Below the pieces are notes generated by a model. The model was not told the DNA's origin and did not search any database. It was given only the letters and a program-made list of their open reading frames with translations. DNA of 64,000 nt, taken from assembly GCF_001592265.1 (NCBI RefSeq), contig NZ_BCWP01000007.1, positions 1-64,000 of the forward strand, read 5' to 3'. The translations under genes were made by a program, and so were the position numbers. Positions 38,868 to 47,914 of the stretch are shown piece by piece. Source of the stretch: Curvibacter delicatus NBRC 14919. GTDB lineage: Bacteria > Pseudomonadota > Gammaproteobacteria > Burkholderiales > Burkholderiaceae_C. Each line of letters starts with the position of its first letter. The first letter of the stretch is position 1.

Positions 38868-39770
38868 TCAACGCCGGGAAGATACCACGATGCCGCCTAC
38901 GATCAACGCAAAGGCCACGCCATGGTAGACCTGAGGCAGTTCACCCAGCAGGGCCGAGGACAGCACGGCCGCAAACAGCGGCGTGAGGTTGGAGAAGAAG
39001 CCGGCCACCGACGGGCCGGCGCGCTGCACGCCGGTGCCCCAGCAGCGGTAGGCCAGCAGGGCCGGCCCCAGGGCCACGAACAGCAGCGCCCCAGCCAGCG
39101 GCCAGCCCCACTCGATGTGTGCGTCGGTCAGCGCCCACTCGCCGGCCGTGAAAAGGGCAGACCAGACCAGGCCGAACACGATCTGTGCCATCAGGAAGGC
39201 CGCCCAGTTGTTGCGGATGTCCGCGGGTTCCTTGGCCGGTTGCACCAGCATCCAGCTGTACCAGGCCCAGGCCATGGCCGCCAGCAGCACATAGAAGTCG
39301 CCCGGGACCAGCTTCAGGTGCAGCAGCGTGCCCGGTTCGCCGCGGCTGAGCACCAGCAGCACACCGCTCATGGACAGGCCGGCGCCCAGCAATTGGCGGC
39401 GCGTGATCCGGGCGTTGAAGAACAGGCGGCCGAAAACCAGCATCCAGACCGGGATGCTGGAGGCCACCAGCGTGACGTTGATCGGCGTGGAGGTGTGCAG
39501 GGCCAGGTACTGCAGCGCGTTGTAGGCGCCGACGCTGAGCAGGCCCAGCACGCTGAAGCGCCGCCAATGCGCCCACAGGCCGCTGCCGCGGCGCAGCACG
39601 TCGGAGGCCAGGGGCAGCAGCAAGACAAAGGCCAGCAGCCAGCGCAGCAGGTTGAGTGTCATCGGCGGCACCAGCGGACCCACCACGCGGCCGACGACGG
39701 CATTGCCGGCCCACATCAGGGGCGGGATGGTGAGGAGCAGGGCGGTGGCTGGGGTGAGTCGTGCGTGCAT
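38868..39770 (-). CDS. DMT superfamily transporter (EamA domain)
   Basis: 300 residues from the ATG at 39770 (a GTG three codons upstream is possible). Ten hydrophobic segments form two EamA repeats, with PPLMWAGNAVVGR at the N-terminus, a common feature of the YdcZ/RhaT-related permeases. Substrate unknown. It is divergent from the quinone reductase gene. Confidence 0.88.
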   Translation of the reverse strand: MHARLTPATALLLTIPPLMWAGNAVVGRVVGPLVPPMTLNLLRWLLAFVLLLPLASDVLRRGSGLWAHWRRFSVLGLLSVGAYNALQYLALHTSTPINVTLVASSIPVWMLVFGRLFFNARITRRQLLGAGLSMSGVLLVLSRGEPGTLLHLKLVPGDFYVLLAAMAWAWYSWMLVQPAKEPADIRNNWAAFLMAQIVFGLVWSALFTAGEWALTDAHIEWGWPLAGALLFVALGPALLAYRCWGTGVQRAGPSVAGFFSNLTPLFAAVLSSALLGELPQVYHGVAFALIVGGIVVSSRR

Positions 39771-39848
39771 CGCCAGCACTGTAGCAAGACATCATGGGCA
39801 TTGCCGTCACAGGTCTTTTGACTGTGCGGCATGATGGAGACGGCACAG

Positions 39849-39854
39849 TAAAAT
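39849..39854 (+). promoter_or_regulatory. Candidate -10 box for the quinone reductase gene
   Basis: TAAAAT lies 27 bases before the ATG in the 111-base divergent gap. The nearest TTGACT (39818-39823) is too far for a normal -35, so only the -10 is proposed. Confidence 0.3.
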
Positions 39855-39881
39855 TTTTCGCTATTCCGCAGGAGACATCAC

Positions 39882-40877
39882 ATGACACACATCACATCGC
39901 GCGCCGTGCGCATTGACCAGAACGGCGGCCCCGAGCAGCTCAAGATCGTCGAGGTGACGGTGGGCGACCCTGGCCCCGGCGAGATCCGCATCCGCCACAA
40001 GGCGGTCGGTCTGAATTTCATCGACACCTACCAGCGCTCCGGCCTGTACCAGTTGCCCATGCCGCTGCAGCTCGGCATGGAAGCCTCGGGCATCGTCGAG
40101 GCGGTGGGCGAGGGCGTCACGCACCTGAAGGTGGGTGATCGCGCCGCCTACGCCAGCCAGCCGCCCGGCAGCTACTGCGAGGTGCGCGTGATGCCGGCCA
40201 AATGCGTGTGCAAGTTGCCGGATGACATCTCGTTCGAGACCGGCGCGGCCATGATGCTCAAGGGCCTGACCGTGCAGTACCTGCTGCGCCGTACCCAGCC
40301 ACAAGGGGGACTGCAGGCCGGCGACTTCGTGCTGTTCCATGCGGCAGCGGGCGGCGTCGGTCTGATTGCCTGCCAGTGGGCGCGGGCCATGGGCCTGCAG
40401 CTCATCGGCACGGCCGGCTCGGACGACAAATGCGCCCTGGCCAAGGCGAACGGTGCCGCCTACGCCATCAATTACGCAAAAGAGGATTTCGTGGCACGGG
40501 TGAAGGAGATCACCGGCGGCAAGGGTGTGCCGGTGGTGTACGACTCGGTGGGCAAGGACACCTTCCTCCGGTCGCTCGACTGCCTGCGGCCCTTTGGCCT
40601 GGCGGCCAATTTCGGCAACGCCTCGGGCAAGGTCGAGCCGCTGGACATCGGGCTGTTGGCGGCCAAGGGCTCGCTGTACGTGTCGCGTCCGACGCTGTTC
40701 ACCCACATCGCCACGCGTGAGAGCACGCAGGCGATGGCAGACGATCTGTTCGACATGGTGAGCAGCGGCAAGGTCAAGATCCAGATCGACCAGACCTACC
40801 CGCTGGAACAGGTGCAACAGGCGCACCGCGACCTGGAAGCGCGCAAGACCACCGGCTGCACCGTTCTCACGCTGTGA
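39882..40877 (+). CDS. NADPH:quinone oxidoreductase (zeta-crystallin type)
   Basis: 331 residues of the medium-chain dehydrogenase fold without catalytic zinc ligands. The N-terminal GroES-like domain has the VGLNFIDTYQRSGLY motif, and the nucleotide loop is AAAGGVGLIACQWA. It closely follows the E. coli Qor pattern and should reduce quinones with NADPH in the cytoplasm. A strong AGGAGA ribosome binding site sits nine bases before the ATG. It converges on the LysR gene. Confidence 0.92.
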   Translation: MTHITSRAVRIDQNGGPEQLKIVEVTVGDPGPGEIRIRHKAVGLNFIDTYQRSGLYQLPMPLQLGMEASGIVEAVGEGVTHLKVGDRAAYASQPPGSYCEVRVMPAKCVCKLPDDISFETGAAMMLKGLTVQYLLRRTQPQGGLQAGDFVLFHAAAGGVGLIACQWARAMGLQLIGTAGSDDKCALAKANGAAYAINYAKEDFVARVKEITGGKGVPVVYDSVGKDTFLRSLDCLRPFGLAANFGNASGKVEPLDIGLLAAKGSLYVSRPTLFTHIATRESTQAMADDLFDMVSSGKVKIQIDQTYPLEQVQQAHRDLEARKTTGCTVLTL

Positions 40878-40895
40878 GTGTGTGCCGGCACCGTC

Positions 40896-41816
40896 TCAGT
40901 TGACGGCGCCGGCGCGCTCGACCAGGAAGTCGAGGAAGGCCCGTGTCTTGGCGGGCATGAATTTGCGCGTCGGCAGGGCGGCGTAGGCGGTCACGCGGCC
41001 CAGCATCCAGTCGGGCAGCAACTGGATCAACTGCCCGCAGTTCAGGTACGGCCTGGCAATGAGTTCGGAGACGGCAAAAAAGCCGATGCCATTCAGGCCC
41101 GCGCGCAACATCACGTCGAAGCTTTGCGTACGCAGCACCGGCATCACCGCGACTTCCACGGGGTCACTGGCCTCCAGGCACGGGTCGCTCAACTCAAGCC
41201 GCAGTTTGAGGCCACTCTGGTCCTGCCCCGGCAGCAAAGCGGGTTTGAGGTAGTCGTGCCGAACCAGATCATCAGGAGCCAAGGGCTTTCCCATGCGCTG
41301 CATATAGTCGGCTGAGGCGCACAGGATCAGGTTGTTGGTGCCCAGAGGGCGGGCGACGATGTTGGCATCGAAGTCCTCATCTGCCGCTACGACTGCCAGA
41401 TCGAAGGCCTCAATGCGTGCCAGGGGCTGGGGATCGATCGACAGGTCCAGCATCAGCTTCGGGTGGCGCTCACGCCAATGCGCAATGTTCGGCGCGATGA
41501 AGTAGGAGGCCATGGTCGGTGTGCTCAGCACGCGCACCGAGCCTTGCAGCTCCTTGCTGTGGGCCGCGGCTGCCATCTCCGCTTCGTCGATGTCCTGCAG
41601 GATGCTGTGCAGCCGTGCGCCGTATTCATTCCCTGCTTCGGTCAGCGAGAGCTTGCGTGTTGTTCGGTGCAGCAGGCGTGTGCCCAGGCTCTGCTCCAGA
41701 TCGGCCACCAGCCGGGTGATCACGGCCGGTGACATGTCCAGTGCGCGGGCGGCAGCAGTAAAGCTGCCTTCTTCAACCACGCGTTGAAAAACGCGCATGG
41801 ATTGGAGTCTGTCCAT
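40896..41816 (-). CDS. LysR family transcriptional regulator
   Basis: 306 residues. The N-terminal winged helix-turn-helix (about 1-60) reads MDRLQSMRVFQRVVEEGSF and is followed by the effector-binding domain (about 90-295), as in CrgA/DmlR-like LysR proteins. I chose the ATG at 41816, which has GAGGGG upstream, over the in-frame start at 41840. A palindrome fitting the LysR T-N11-A rule lies 36 bases upstream in the gap shared with the DUF4148 genes. It may control itself and those genes. Confidence 0.93.
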   Translation of the reverse strand: MDRLQSMRVFQRVVEEGSFTAAARALDMSPAVITRLVADLEQSLGTRLLHRTTRKLSLTEAGNEYGARLHSILQDIDEAEMAAAAHSKELQGSVRVLSTPTMASYFIAPNIAHWRERHPKLMLDLSIDPQPLARIEAFDLAVVAADEDFDANIVARPLGTNNLILCASADYMQRMGKPLAPDDLVRHDYLKPALLPGQDQSGLKLRLELSDPCLEASDPVEVAVMPVLRTQSFDVMLRAGLNGIGFFAVSELIARPYLNCGQLIQLLPDWMLGRVTAYAALPTRKFMPAKTRAFLDFLVERAGAVN

Positions 41817-41851
41817 GATGGCCCCTCTTTCAGATATCAATGGCGACAGAG

Positions 41852-41878
41852 TAATTATTGCTGAATTGGCAATGATTA
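41852..41878. promoter_or_regulatory. Candidate LysR operator (interrupted palindrome with T-N11-A)
   Basis: Arms TAATTATTGC (41852-41861) and GCAATGATTA (41869-41878) are complementary with one mismatch around a 7-base spacer. The inner T59 and A71 give the T-N11-A spacing of LysR-type boxes. It sits between the divergent regulator and the first DUF4148 gene. The rest of the 218-base gap is A/T-rich and probably holds both promoters. Confidence 0.6.
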
Positions 41879-42034
41879 TTTGAAGGAAACGCTATTTTTC
41901 TTGAAATCAAGCTGTCATAAAGTTCATTCCATCGATGAATCGAAACAAATAACGAGGCATCGAGGTTGGACAGGCGAGAAAGCGATTTCCTGCCATGCCC
42001 AGAAACATTGTTCGTCTTTGAAAGGAAATACATC

Positions 42035-42508
42035 ATGAACCGCAAGTACACCACCGTGATCACTCTGGCCGTCGCCGCTCTGGCTGCTGGCAATGCCTTG
42101 GCTGCCGATCAGGCTGTCGGCAAAACCCGCGCCCAAGTCCAAGCCGAGCTGCTGGAAGCCCAGCGCACGGGCGACATCGTGGATGCCGGCACCGGCCAGA
42201 AGCTCAATGAGCTGTACCCCAACCGTTATCCGGCCAAGGTAACTGCCTCGAACCGCAGCCGCGCTGAAGTCAATGCCGAGTTGGCCGAAGCCCAGCGCAT
42301 GGGCGACATCGTGGATGCCGGCACCGGCCAGAAGCTCAATGAGCTGTACCCCAACCGTTATCCGGCCAAGGTAACTGCCTCGAACCGCAGCCGCGCTGAA
42401 GTCAATGCCGAGCTGCGGGAAGCCCAGCGCACGGGTGACATCGTCGATGCAGGTACCGGCCAGAAGCTCAACGAGCTCTACACCAACCGCTATCCGATCA
42501 AGGGCTAA
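42035..42508 (+). CDS. DUF4148 repeat protein, secreted (first of a tandem pair)
   Basis: 157 residues. The signal peptide is about 1-24 (ending ALAAD), followed by three near-identical 44-residue repeats. Each has an R(A/S)xVxAELxEAQRTGD helix followed by IVDAGTGQKLNELYPNRYP. The repeats are also nearly identical as DNA, with a 132-bp period. DUF4148 proteins are abundant in Burkholderiales and have no known function. The ATG at 42035 follows AAAGGA. The gene is divergent from the LysR regulator. Confidence 0.88.
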   Translation: MNRKYTTVITLAVAALAAGNALAADQAVGKTRAQVQAELLEAQRTGDIVDAGTGQKLNELYPNRYPAKVTASNRSRAEVNAELAEAQRMGDIVDAGTGQKLNELYPNRYPAKVTASNRSRAEVNAELREAQRTGDIVDAGTGQKLNELYTNRYPIKG

Positions 42509-42536
42509 ACGTCGTTTGTTTTAACAGGAACTCAAC

Positions 42537-43010
42537 ATGAACACCAAATACACCAACATCATCATGCTGGCTGTGGCTGCACTGGCCGCCGGCAATGCTC
42601 TGGCTGCCGATCCGGCTGCTGCCAAAACACGTGCCCAGGTTCAGGCTGAATTGGCAGAAGCCCAGCGCACGGGTGACATCATCGATGCAGGTACCGGCCA
42701 GAAGCTCAACCAGCTCCAACCCGGCCATTACCCGGCCAAGGCCGCTGCGCAGGGCCGTACCCGCGCAGAGGTGAAGGCTGAGCTGGCCGAAGCCCGCCGG
42801 ACCGGCGACATCGTCTATGTCGGAACCGGCAAGAAAATGAATGAGCTGAACCCGGACCTGTTCCCCGCCAAGACGGTTGCTCCCAGCCGCAGTCGCTCGG
42901 AAGTCAATGCCGAGTTGAAAGAGGCTCAGCGCACCGGCAACCTCATCGACGGAGGTACCGGCCAGAAGTTGAACGAGCTTTACCCGAACAGCTACCCATC
43001 CAAGAACTGA
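42537..43010 (+). CDS. DUF4148 repeat protein, secreted (second of a tandem pair)
   Basis: 157 residues, the same length and architecture as its neighbour: signal peptide to about residue 24 and three 44-residue DUF4148 repeats. Here the repeats have diverged from each other (for example IVYVGTGKKMNELNPDLFP in the second). The 28-base spacer with CAGGAA points to one transcript with the first gene. The pair probably arose by gene duplication followed by repeat homogenisation in the first copy. Confidence 0.88.
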   Translation: MNTKYTNIIMLAVAALAAGNALAADPAAAKTRAQVQAELAEAQRTGDIIDAGTGQKLNQLQPGHYPAKAAAQGRTRAEVKAELAEARRTGDIVYVGTGKKMNELNPDLFPAKTVAPSRSRSEVNAELKEAQRTGNLIDGGTGQKLNELYPNSYPSKN

Positions 43011-43029
43011 TGCGAGGCTGAGAGCATGA

Positions 43030-43069
43030 AACGGCCGTGGAGCGAGAGCCCCGCGGCCGTTCTGTTTTT
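43030..43069 (+). terminator. Probable terminator after the DUF4148 pair
   Basis: Stem AACGGCCG/CGGCCGTT (43030-43037 and 43054-43061) with a 16-base loop, followed by TCTGTTTTT. Confidence 0.55.
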
Positions 43070-43160
43070 CCCGCATGCCACGCCGGTTGGGAGCTTGTTG
43101 TTGTCACGCCCAGGGCTGCGCGGGCACGGGTGCAAGCAACTGGTCGGGCTTCTTGTGCCA

Positions 43161-43195
43161 CATCGGCCATCTGCGTAAGCCGCAGATGGCCGATG
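43161..43195. repeat. Perfect 15-bp inverted repeat downstream of lspA
   Basis: Arms 43161-43175 and 43181-43195 with a 5-base spacer. No T run follows on either strand, so it is not a classical terminator. It may be a stabilising 3' hairpin of the ribF-ileS-lspA transcript or a protein site. Confidence 0.6.
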
Positions 43196-43207
43196 CCCAT
43201 TTCTTGA

Positions 43208-43705
43208 CTATCGGCTGCGTCGAACGCGCAGCAATTCGTCCAGGATCAGGCAGGCGGCGCCAAGGGTGATGGCGCTGTCGGCCACATTGAAGGCCGGGAA
43301 ATGCCAGTTGCGCAGATGGAAGTCAAGGAAGTCAATGACGTAGCCGTGCAGCAGGCGGTCGATCACGTTGCCGATGGCGCCGCCCAGGATGCAGGCCATG
43401 GCAAAGCAGAACAGCCGCTGGCCGGCGTGCGAACGCAGCATGAACAGGATGAAGACCACCGCAGCCACCGCGATGCCGACGAAGAACCAGCGCTGCCAGC
43501 CCGAGCCGCTGGCCAGGAAGGAAAAGGCCGCGCCACTGTTGTGCACCCGTACGACGTTGAAAAAGCTCGTGACGTAGGTGCTCTCACCCAGGTGGTAATA
43601 CCCCAGGATCAGCACCTTGGTGAATTGGTCGGCCAGCAGCAGGATGAAGGCCAGGCCCAGCCACTGCAGCATGCCGGCACTGGTGTGTGAACGCGGTTTG
43701 GCCAT
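43208..43705 (-). CDS. lspA: Lipoprotein signal peptidase (signal peptidase II)
   Basis: 165 residues with four transmembrane helices. The aspartyl protease dyad is in GNVIDRL and FNVADSAI. It cleaves prolipoproteins after lipidation of the lipobox cysteine, and substrates in this window include the lipoprotein at 38369. The ATG overlaps the ileS stop (TGATG). The order ribF-ileS-lspA is the widely conserved proteobacterial cluster. Confidence 0.97.
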   Translation of the reverse strand: MAKPRSHTSAGMLQWLGLAFILLLADQFTKVLILGYYHLGESTYVTSFFNVVRVHNSGAAFSFLASGSGWQRWFFVGIAVAAVVFILFMLRSHAGQRLFCFAMACILGGAIGNVIDRLLHGYVIDFLDFHLRNWHFPAFNVADSAITLGAACLILDELLRVRRSR

Positions 43706-46530
43706 CAGGCAACCTTTCTTTCTTCGCCGGCACCATACAGGTTGCTGGTGCAGCGGCCGCACAGTGTCGGGTGGGCAGTGTCGTGGCCGACGTCGTCGCG
43801 GTAGTGCCAGCAGCGTTCGCATTTGGCATGTTTTGAGGCTTCCGCGCTCGTGGATACAGCGTCACCAGCTACCAATTTGATAGCGGATGTGATGAAGACG
43901 AATTTCAGGTCTTCGCCCAGGCTGGCCAGCAAGGCGTGGTCATCGGTGCCGACGGTCAGCGTGACCTCAGCCTGCAGCGAGGCGCCGACCTTGCCGTCGG
44001 CACGCAGTGCCTCGATGTCCTTGTTGACCACGTCGCGGATCTCGCGGATGCGGTTCCATTTGGCCAAGAGCGCGGCGTCGGGTGTACCCAGCGCCGAATA
44101 GGTTTCCATGAAGATCGACTCGGAGGTGCCAAACACCTTCCATGCTTCCTCGGCCGTGAAACTCAGGAACGGCGCCATCCAGCGCAGCATGGCGTGCGTG
44201 ATCTGCCACAGGGCGGTCTGGGCGCTGCGACGCGCCAGCGACTTCGGCGCCGTGGTGTACAGGCGGTCTTTCAGCACGTCCAGGTAGAAGGCACCGAGGT
44301 CTTCCGAGCAATAGACCTGCAGCTTGGCCACCACCGGGTGGAATTCATAGACTTCGTAGTGCGCCAGGATGTCGGCCTGCAGCTCAGCCGCGCGCGACAG
44401 GGCGTAACGGTCGATCTCCAGCAGCTGATCGGCCGGCACCGCGTCCGCGGCCGGATCGAAGTCACTCACGTTGGCCAGCAGGAAGCGCAGCGTGTTGCGG
44501 ATGCGACGGTAGCCGTCCACCACGCGCGCCAGGATTTTGTCGTCGATGCCGAGGTCGCCCGAGTAGTCGGTGGCCGCGCACCACAGGCGGATGATCTCGG
44601 CCCCCATCTTCTCGCTGATCTGCTGCGGCGCCACCACATTGCCCACGCTCTTGCTCATCTTGCGGCCCTGGCCGTCCACGGTGAAGCCGTGCGTCAGCAG
44701 GCCCTTGTAGGGCGCGTGGTCGTACATGGCGCAGGCGGTCAGCAGCGAGGAGTGGAACCAGCCGCGGTGCTGGTCGTGCCCTTCCAGATACAGGTCGGCC
44801 GGCCAGGTGGACTGGTCCTTGTGGCTGTTCTTCAGCACATGGAAGTGCGTGGTGCCGGAATCGAACCAGACGTCCAGGATGTCGTTGACCTTGGTGTAGT
44901 GCACGGCATCGGCCGCGCCCAGGATCTCCTCGGCCGTGACCTTGCTCCAGGCCTCGATGCCACCGGCCTCCACCATGCTGGCGGCCTGGTCCATGATCTC
45001 CATGGTGCGCGGGTGCAGCTCGCCGCTGTCCTTGTGGATGAAGAAGGGCAGGGGCACGCCCCAGTTGCGCTGGCGCGAGATGCACCAGTCGGGCCGGCCG
45101 GCGATCATGTCGCGCAGCCGGGCCTTGCCGTTCTCAGGGAAGAAGCTGGTTTCCTCGATGGCGGCCAGTGCCAGCTGACGCAGCGTCTTGCTCGCCTTGT
45201 CCTTGGTGAACACGCCTTCACCTTCGTCCATGCGCACGAACCACTGCGCGGCGGCACGGTAGATCACCGGTGTTTTGTGGCGCCAGCAGTGCGGGTAGCT
45301 GTGGGTGATGTCGTGGGTGGCGAACAGGCGGCCGGCATTCTTCAGCGCTTCGATCACCACCGGCACCGCTTTCCAGATGTTGAGGCCGCCGAAGAGCGGG
45401 AAATCGGCCGCGTAACTGCCGTTGCCCTGCACCGGGTTCAGGATGTCGTCGTAGGCCATGCCGTGGGCAACACAGCTGTTGAAGTCGTCCACGCCGTAGG
45501 CAGGCGAGGAGTGCACGAGGCCGGTGCCGTCTTCCGCCGTGGCGTAGTCGGCCAGATACACCGGGCTGAAGCGGCGGTAACCCGCATCAACGTCGTACAG
45601 CGGGTGCTTGAAGTTGATCAGGCCGAGGTTTTTGCCCAGGGTGGTGGCCAGCACCTTGCCGCTGAGCTGGTAGCGCTCCATGCACTTCTCCACCAGCACC
45701 GCAGCCAGCAGCAACAAGCCACGCTCGGTCTGCACCAGCGCGTACTCCAACTCGGGGTTGAGGTTGAGCGCCTGGTTGGCAGGAATGGTCCAGGCGGTGG
45801 TGGTCCAGATCACGGCATAGGCCGGCTGCTCCAGCTTTGGCAGACCAAAGGCCGCGGCCAGTTTCTCGGGTTCGGCGCACTCGAAGCCCACGTCCAGCGT
45901 GGTGCTCTTCTTGTCCTGGTACTCGATTTCGAACTCGGCCAGCGAAGAGCCGCAGTCAAAGCACCAGTAGACGGGTTTGAGGCCGCGGTAGACGAAGCCG
46001 CGCTCCATGATGCGCTTGAGCGCACGGATCTCGTTGGCCTCGTTGCCGAAGTCCATGGTGCGGTACGGGTTGTCCCACTCGCCCAGCACACCGAGGCGCT
46101 TGAAGTCGGCCATCTGGCCGGCGATCTGCTCGGTGGCGAAGGCGCGCGATTTGGCCTGCACCACATCACGGGAGAGGTTGCGGCCGTGCAGTTTCTCGAT
46201 CGCGTTTTCGATCGGCAGGCCGTGGCAGTCCCAGCCCGGCACGTAGATGGCGTCCAGCCCCTTGAGCTGGCGCGCCTTGACGATCATGTCCTTCAGCACC
46301 TTGTTGACGGCGTGGCCGATGTGGATCTGGCCGTTGGCGTAGGGGGGGCCGTCGTGCAGCACGAATTTGGGCTGGCCGGCGCGTGCGGCGCGCAGTTTCT
46401 TGTACAGCCCCTTGTCTTCCCATTCCTTGACCCAGCCCGGCTCGCGCTTGGGCAGGTCGCCGCGCATGGGGAACGGGGTGTCGGGCAGGTTCAGGGTGCT
46501 GCGGTAATCCGGTTTGTTGGTGTCTGACAT
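43705..46530 (-). CDS. ileS: Isoleucyl-tRNA synthetase
   Basis: 941 residues, class I synthetase with a large editing domain. Signatures: [16 protein letters not shown] (HIGH), [12 protein letters not shown] (KMSKS) and a C-terminal zinc finger [12 protein letters not shown]...CGRCTSNL. It charges tRNA-Ile and proofreads valine. The 17-bp repeat occurs in frame near the C-terminal end (encoding TSAIKLVAG). It is in an operon with lspA downstream. A REP-like element separates it from ribF. Confidence 0.98.
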   Translation of the reverse strand: MSDTNKPDYRSTLNLPDTPFPMRGDLPKREPGWVKEWEDKGLYKKLRAARAGQPKFVLHDGPPYANGQIHIGHAVNKVLKDMIVKARQLKGLDAIYVPGWDCHGLPIENAIEKLHGRNLSRDVVQAKSRAFATEQIAGQMADFKRLGVLGEWDNPYRTMDFGNEANEIRALKRIMERGFVYRGLKPVYWCFDCGSSLAEFEIEYQDKKSTTLDVGFECAEPEKLAAAFGLPKLEQPAYAVIWTTTAWTIPANQALNLNPELEYALVQTERGLLLLAAVLVEKCMERYQLSGKVLATTLGKNLGLINFKHPLYDVDAGYRRFSPVYLADYATAEDGTGLVHSSPAYGVDDFNSCVAHGMAYDDILNPVQGNGSYAADFPLFGGLNIWKAVPVVIEALKNAGRLFATHDITHSYPHCWRHKTPVIYRAAAQWFVRMDEGEGVFTKDKASKTLRQLALAAIEETSFFPENGKARLRDMIAGRPDWCISRQRNWGVPLPFFIHKDSGELHPRTMEIMDQAASMVEAGGIEAWSKVTAEEILGAADAVHYTKVNDILDVWFDSGTTHFHVLKNSHKDQSTWPADLYLEGHDQHRGWFHSSLLTACAMYDHAPYKGLLTHGFTVDGQGRKMSKSVGNVVAPQQISEKMGAEIIRLWCAATDYSGDLGIDDKILARVVDGYRRIRNTLRFLLANVSDFDPAADAVPADQLLEIDRYALSRAAELQADILAHYEVYEFHPVVAKLQVYCSEDLGAFYLDVLKDRLYTTAPKSLARRSAQTALWQITHAMLRWMAPFLSFTAEEAWKVFGTSESIFMETYSALGTPDAALLAKWNRIREIRDVVNKDIEALRADGKVGASLQAEVTLTVGTDDHALLASLGEDLKFVFITSAIKLVAGDAVSTSAEASKHAKCERCWHYRDDVGHDTAHPTLCGRCTSNLYGAGEERKVA
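43868..43884. repeat. 17-bp palindromic repeat inside ileS
   Basis: Exact GCTA-N9-TAGC with centre CCAATTTGA. It is in frame, in the region between the catalytic core and the C-terminal zinc finger. Confidence 0.65.
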
Positions 46531-46546
46531 GGCGATGGTGTTGTGA

Positions 46547-46627
46547 GGGCTTCGACAAGCTCAGCCCGAACGCAAAGGTTGGAGCAACAAGAGATAAGCC
46601 GTTGGCCCTGAGCTTGGTCGAAGGGCT
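46547..46627. repeat. REP-like inverted repeat between ribF and ileS
   Basis: Arms 46547-46572 and 46600-46627 carry TTCGACAAGCTCAG and its complement CTGAGCTTGGTCGAA with small gaps. This is a common type of proteobacterial intergenic palindrome. It fills the gap upstream of ileS and could form a stem in read-through RNA from ribF. Confidence 0.75.
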
Positions 46628-46648
46628 ACGACGGTCGAGACAGATCGT

Positions 46649-47743
46649 CTAAATTCGGTCGCGTGTCGTCTGCCGGTGCGTTTCGGCGTGCATGGAGGCA
46701 AAAAAAGCCCGCGCATCATCGCAGTCCTTGGTGATCCCCGCTGTCAGGGCGTCCAGACCGTCGTATTTGAGCTCGTCGTGCAGTTTGTGCAGCAGTTCCA
46801 CGCGGATGATTTTACCGTAGGCCCCTTCCGGCCCCAGGCCGGCCGGCCAGTCCAGGCAATGGGTCTCCAGCAACACGCGTCCGCCGTTGACGTCATTCGG
46901 ATCGAGCGAGGGGCGCACGCCCAGGTTGGCGACGCCGCGCAGGGGCTGGCCATAGGCACCCACGCTCGGCACTGACGTGTCCTCGCTGCCCCCCGAGGGG
47001 GTGCTCGCCGCCTTGGGGCGGCCCGGCGGCGGCTCGGTCAGACCATGCACCAGCACGGCAAAGATGCCGCTGGCGGCCGGTTTCCAGTGGGCAAAGCGCA
47101 GGTTGAGGGTCTTGAAGCCCAGCTCACGCCCGAGCTTGCGACCATGCACCACATGGCCGGAGATGTGGTACGGGTGACCGAGCAGGCGTGCCGCATCCGC
47201 CATACGGCCTTCGCCCAGCGCCGCACGCACCGCCGAGCTGGAGACGCGCAGGCCGTGCACCTCGTAGCTGTTCATGCGCGCCACGTCGAAACCCTGCTTC
47301 ACACCGGCCGCGTCGAGCATGGCGTAGTCACCCGCGCGCTTGGCACCAAAACGGAAATCGTCACCCACCAGCACATAGCGCGCGCCCAGGCCCTGCACCA
47401 GCACCTGGTCAATGAAGGCCTGCGGCGTGAGCGCGGCCAGCCGGGCATCGAAGGGCAGCACCACGGTCTGGTCGACGCCGCAGCGCTCCAGCTCGGTCAG
47501 CTTGTCGCGCAGCGTGCCGACGCGTGCCGGTGCCAGTTCGGGTTTGCCCGTCACGCCGGCAAAGTAGTCGCGCGGATGCGGCTCGAAGGTCAGTACGCAG
47601 CTCGGTACGCCGCGTTGCTGCGCCTCGCCACGCAAAAGCGCCAGCATGGCCTGGTGGCCGCGGTGCACACCGTCGAAGTTGCCGATGGTCATGGCACAAG
47701 CCGGTGCGATGCCGGGGTGGTGGAAGCCGCGGAAGACCTTCAT
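46649..47743 (-). CDS. ribF: Bifunctional riboflavin kinase/FAD synthetase with an in-frame repeat insertion
   Basis: 364 residues; bacterial RibF is usually about 310. The N-terminal FMN adenylyltransferase (IGNFDGVHRGHQ) and C-terminal flavokinase (RGVANLGVRPS) are both complete. It makes FMN and FAD from riboflavin. The excess length includes a Pro/Gly/Ser-rich segment (EPPPGRPKAASTPSGGSED) inside the kinase domain between two beta strands. It is encoded by a copy of the GC-rich dispersed repeat at 46958-47041. The start region lies next to a 17-bp repeat copy and lacks a clear Shine-Dalgarno. Confidence 0.95.
   Translation of the reverse strand: MKVFRGFHHPGIAPACAMTIGNFDGVHRGHQAMLALLRGEAQQRGVPSCVLTFEPHPRDYFAGVTGKPELAPARVGTLRDKLTELERCGVDQTVVLPFDARLAALTPQAFIDQVLVQGLGARYVLVGDDFRFGAKRAGDYAMLDAAGVKQGFDVARMNSYEVHGLRVSSSAVRAALGEGRMADAARLLGHPYHISGHVVHGRKLGRELGFKTLNLRFAHWKPAASGIFAVLVHGLTEPPPGRPKAASTPSGGSEDTSVPSVGAYGQPLRGVANLGVRPSLDPNDVNGGRVLLETHCLDWPAGLGPEGAYGKIIRVELLHKLHDELKYDGLDALTAGITKDCDDARAFFASMHAETHRQTTRDRI
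46958..47041 (-). repeat. GC-rich dispersed repeat, divergent copy inside ribF
   Basis: 84 bases (28 codons) matching the inverted form of the 37367 element in block order: GCCGGGCCGC, a CCCCCTCGGGGGG palindrome, CAGCGAGGACACG, AGTG and GCGTGGG. It is read through in frame and encodes an insert in RibF. Confidence 0.6.
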
Positions 47744-47748
47744 GGAGC

Positions 47749-47765
47749 AGTATCTTTTTGATAGC
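47749..47765. repeat. 17-bp palindromic repeat, degenerate copy at the ribF 5' end
   Basis: AGTATC...GATAGC, two mismatches from the GCTA-N9-TAGC consensus, followed by AGTCAGCGCTG like other copies with AGCGC flanks. It lies six bases before the ribF start and covers its ribosome binding region. Confidence 0.5.
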
Positions 47766-47914
47766 AGTCAGCGCTGTAACGTAAAGCAACTGCCGCCAAT
47801 TTGTCATGAAAACAGGGTATATTGTGACCCATGGCGAGGCAGCACGGCCCGGCCGGCTGCCGCAGACGCAAGCGTTCCGTTTGAATGGTTTTGTGACCGG
47901 TCAGGAGGCGTGTT

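Noticed and set aside
42150-42480. Regularly spaced repeats that could suggest a CRISPR array
   Set aside because: The 132-bp repeats are in-frame coding repeats of a DUF4148 protein; there are no short direct repeats with unique spacers and no cas genes.
43936-46527. An 863-codon open frame on the plus strand
   Set aside because: It is antisense to ileS, has a composition rich in His, Val, Arg and Gly with no domain, and arises from GC-rich codon bias.
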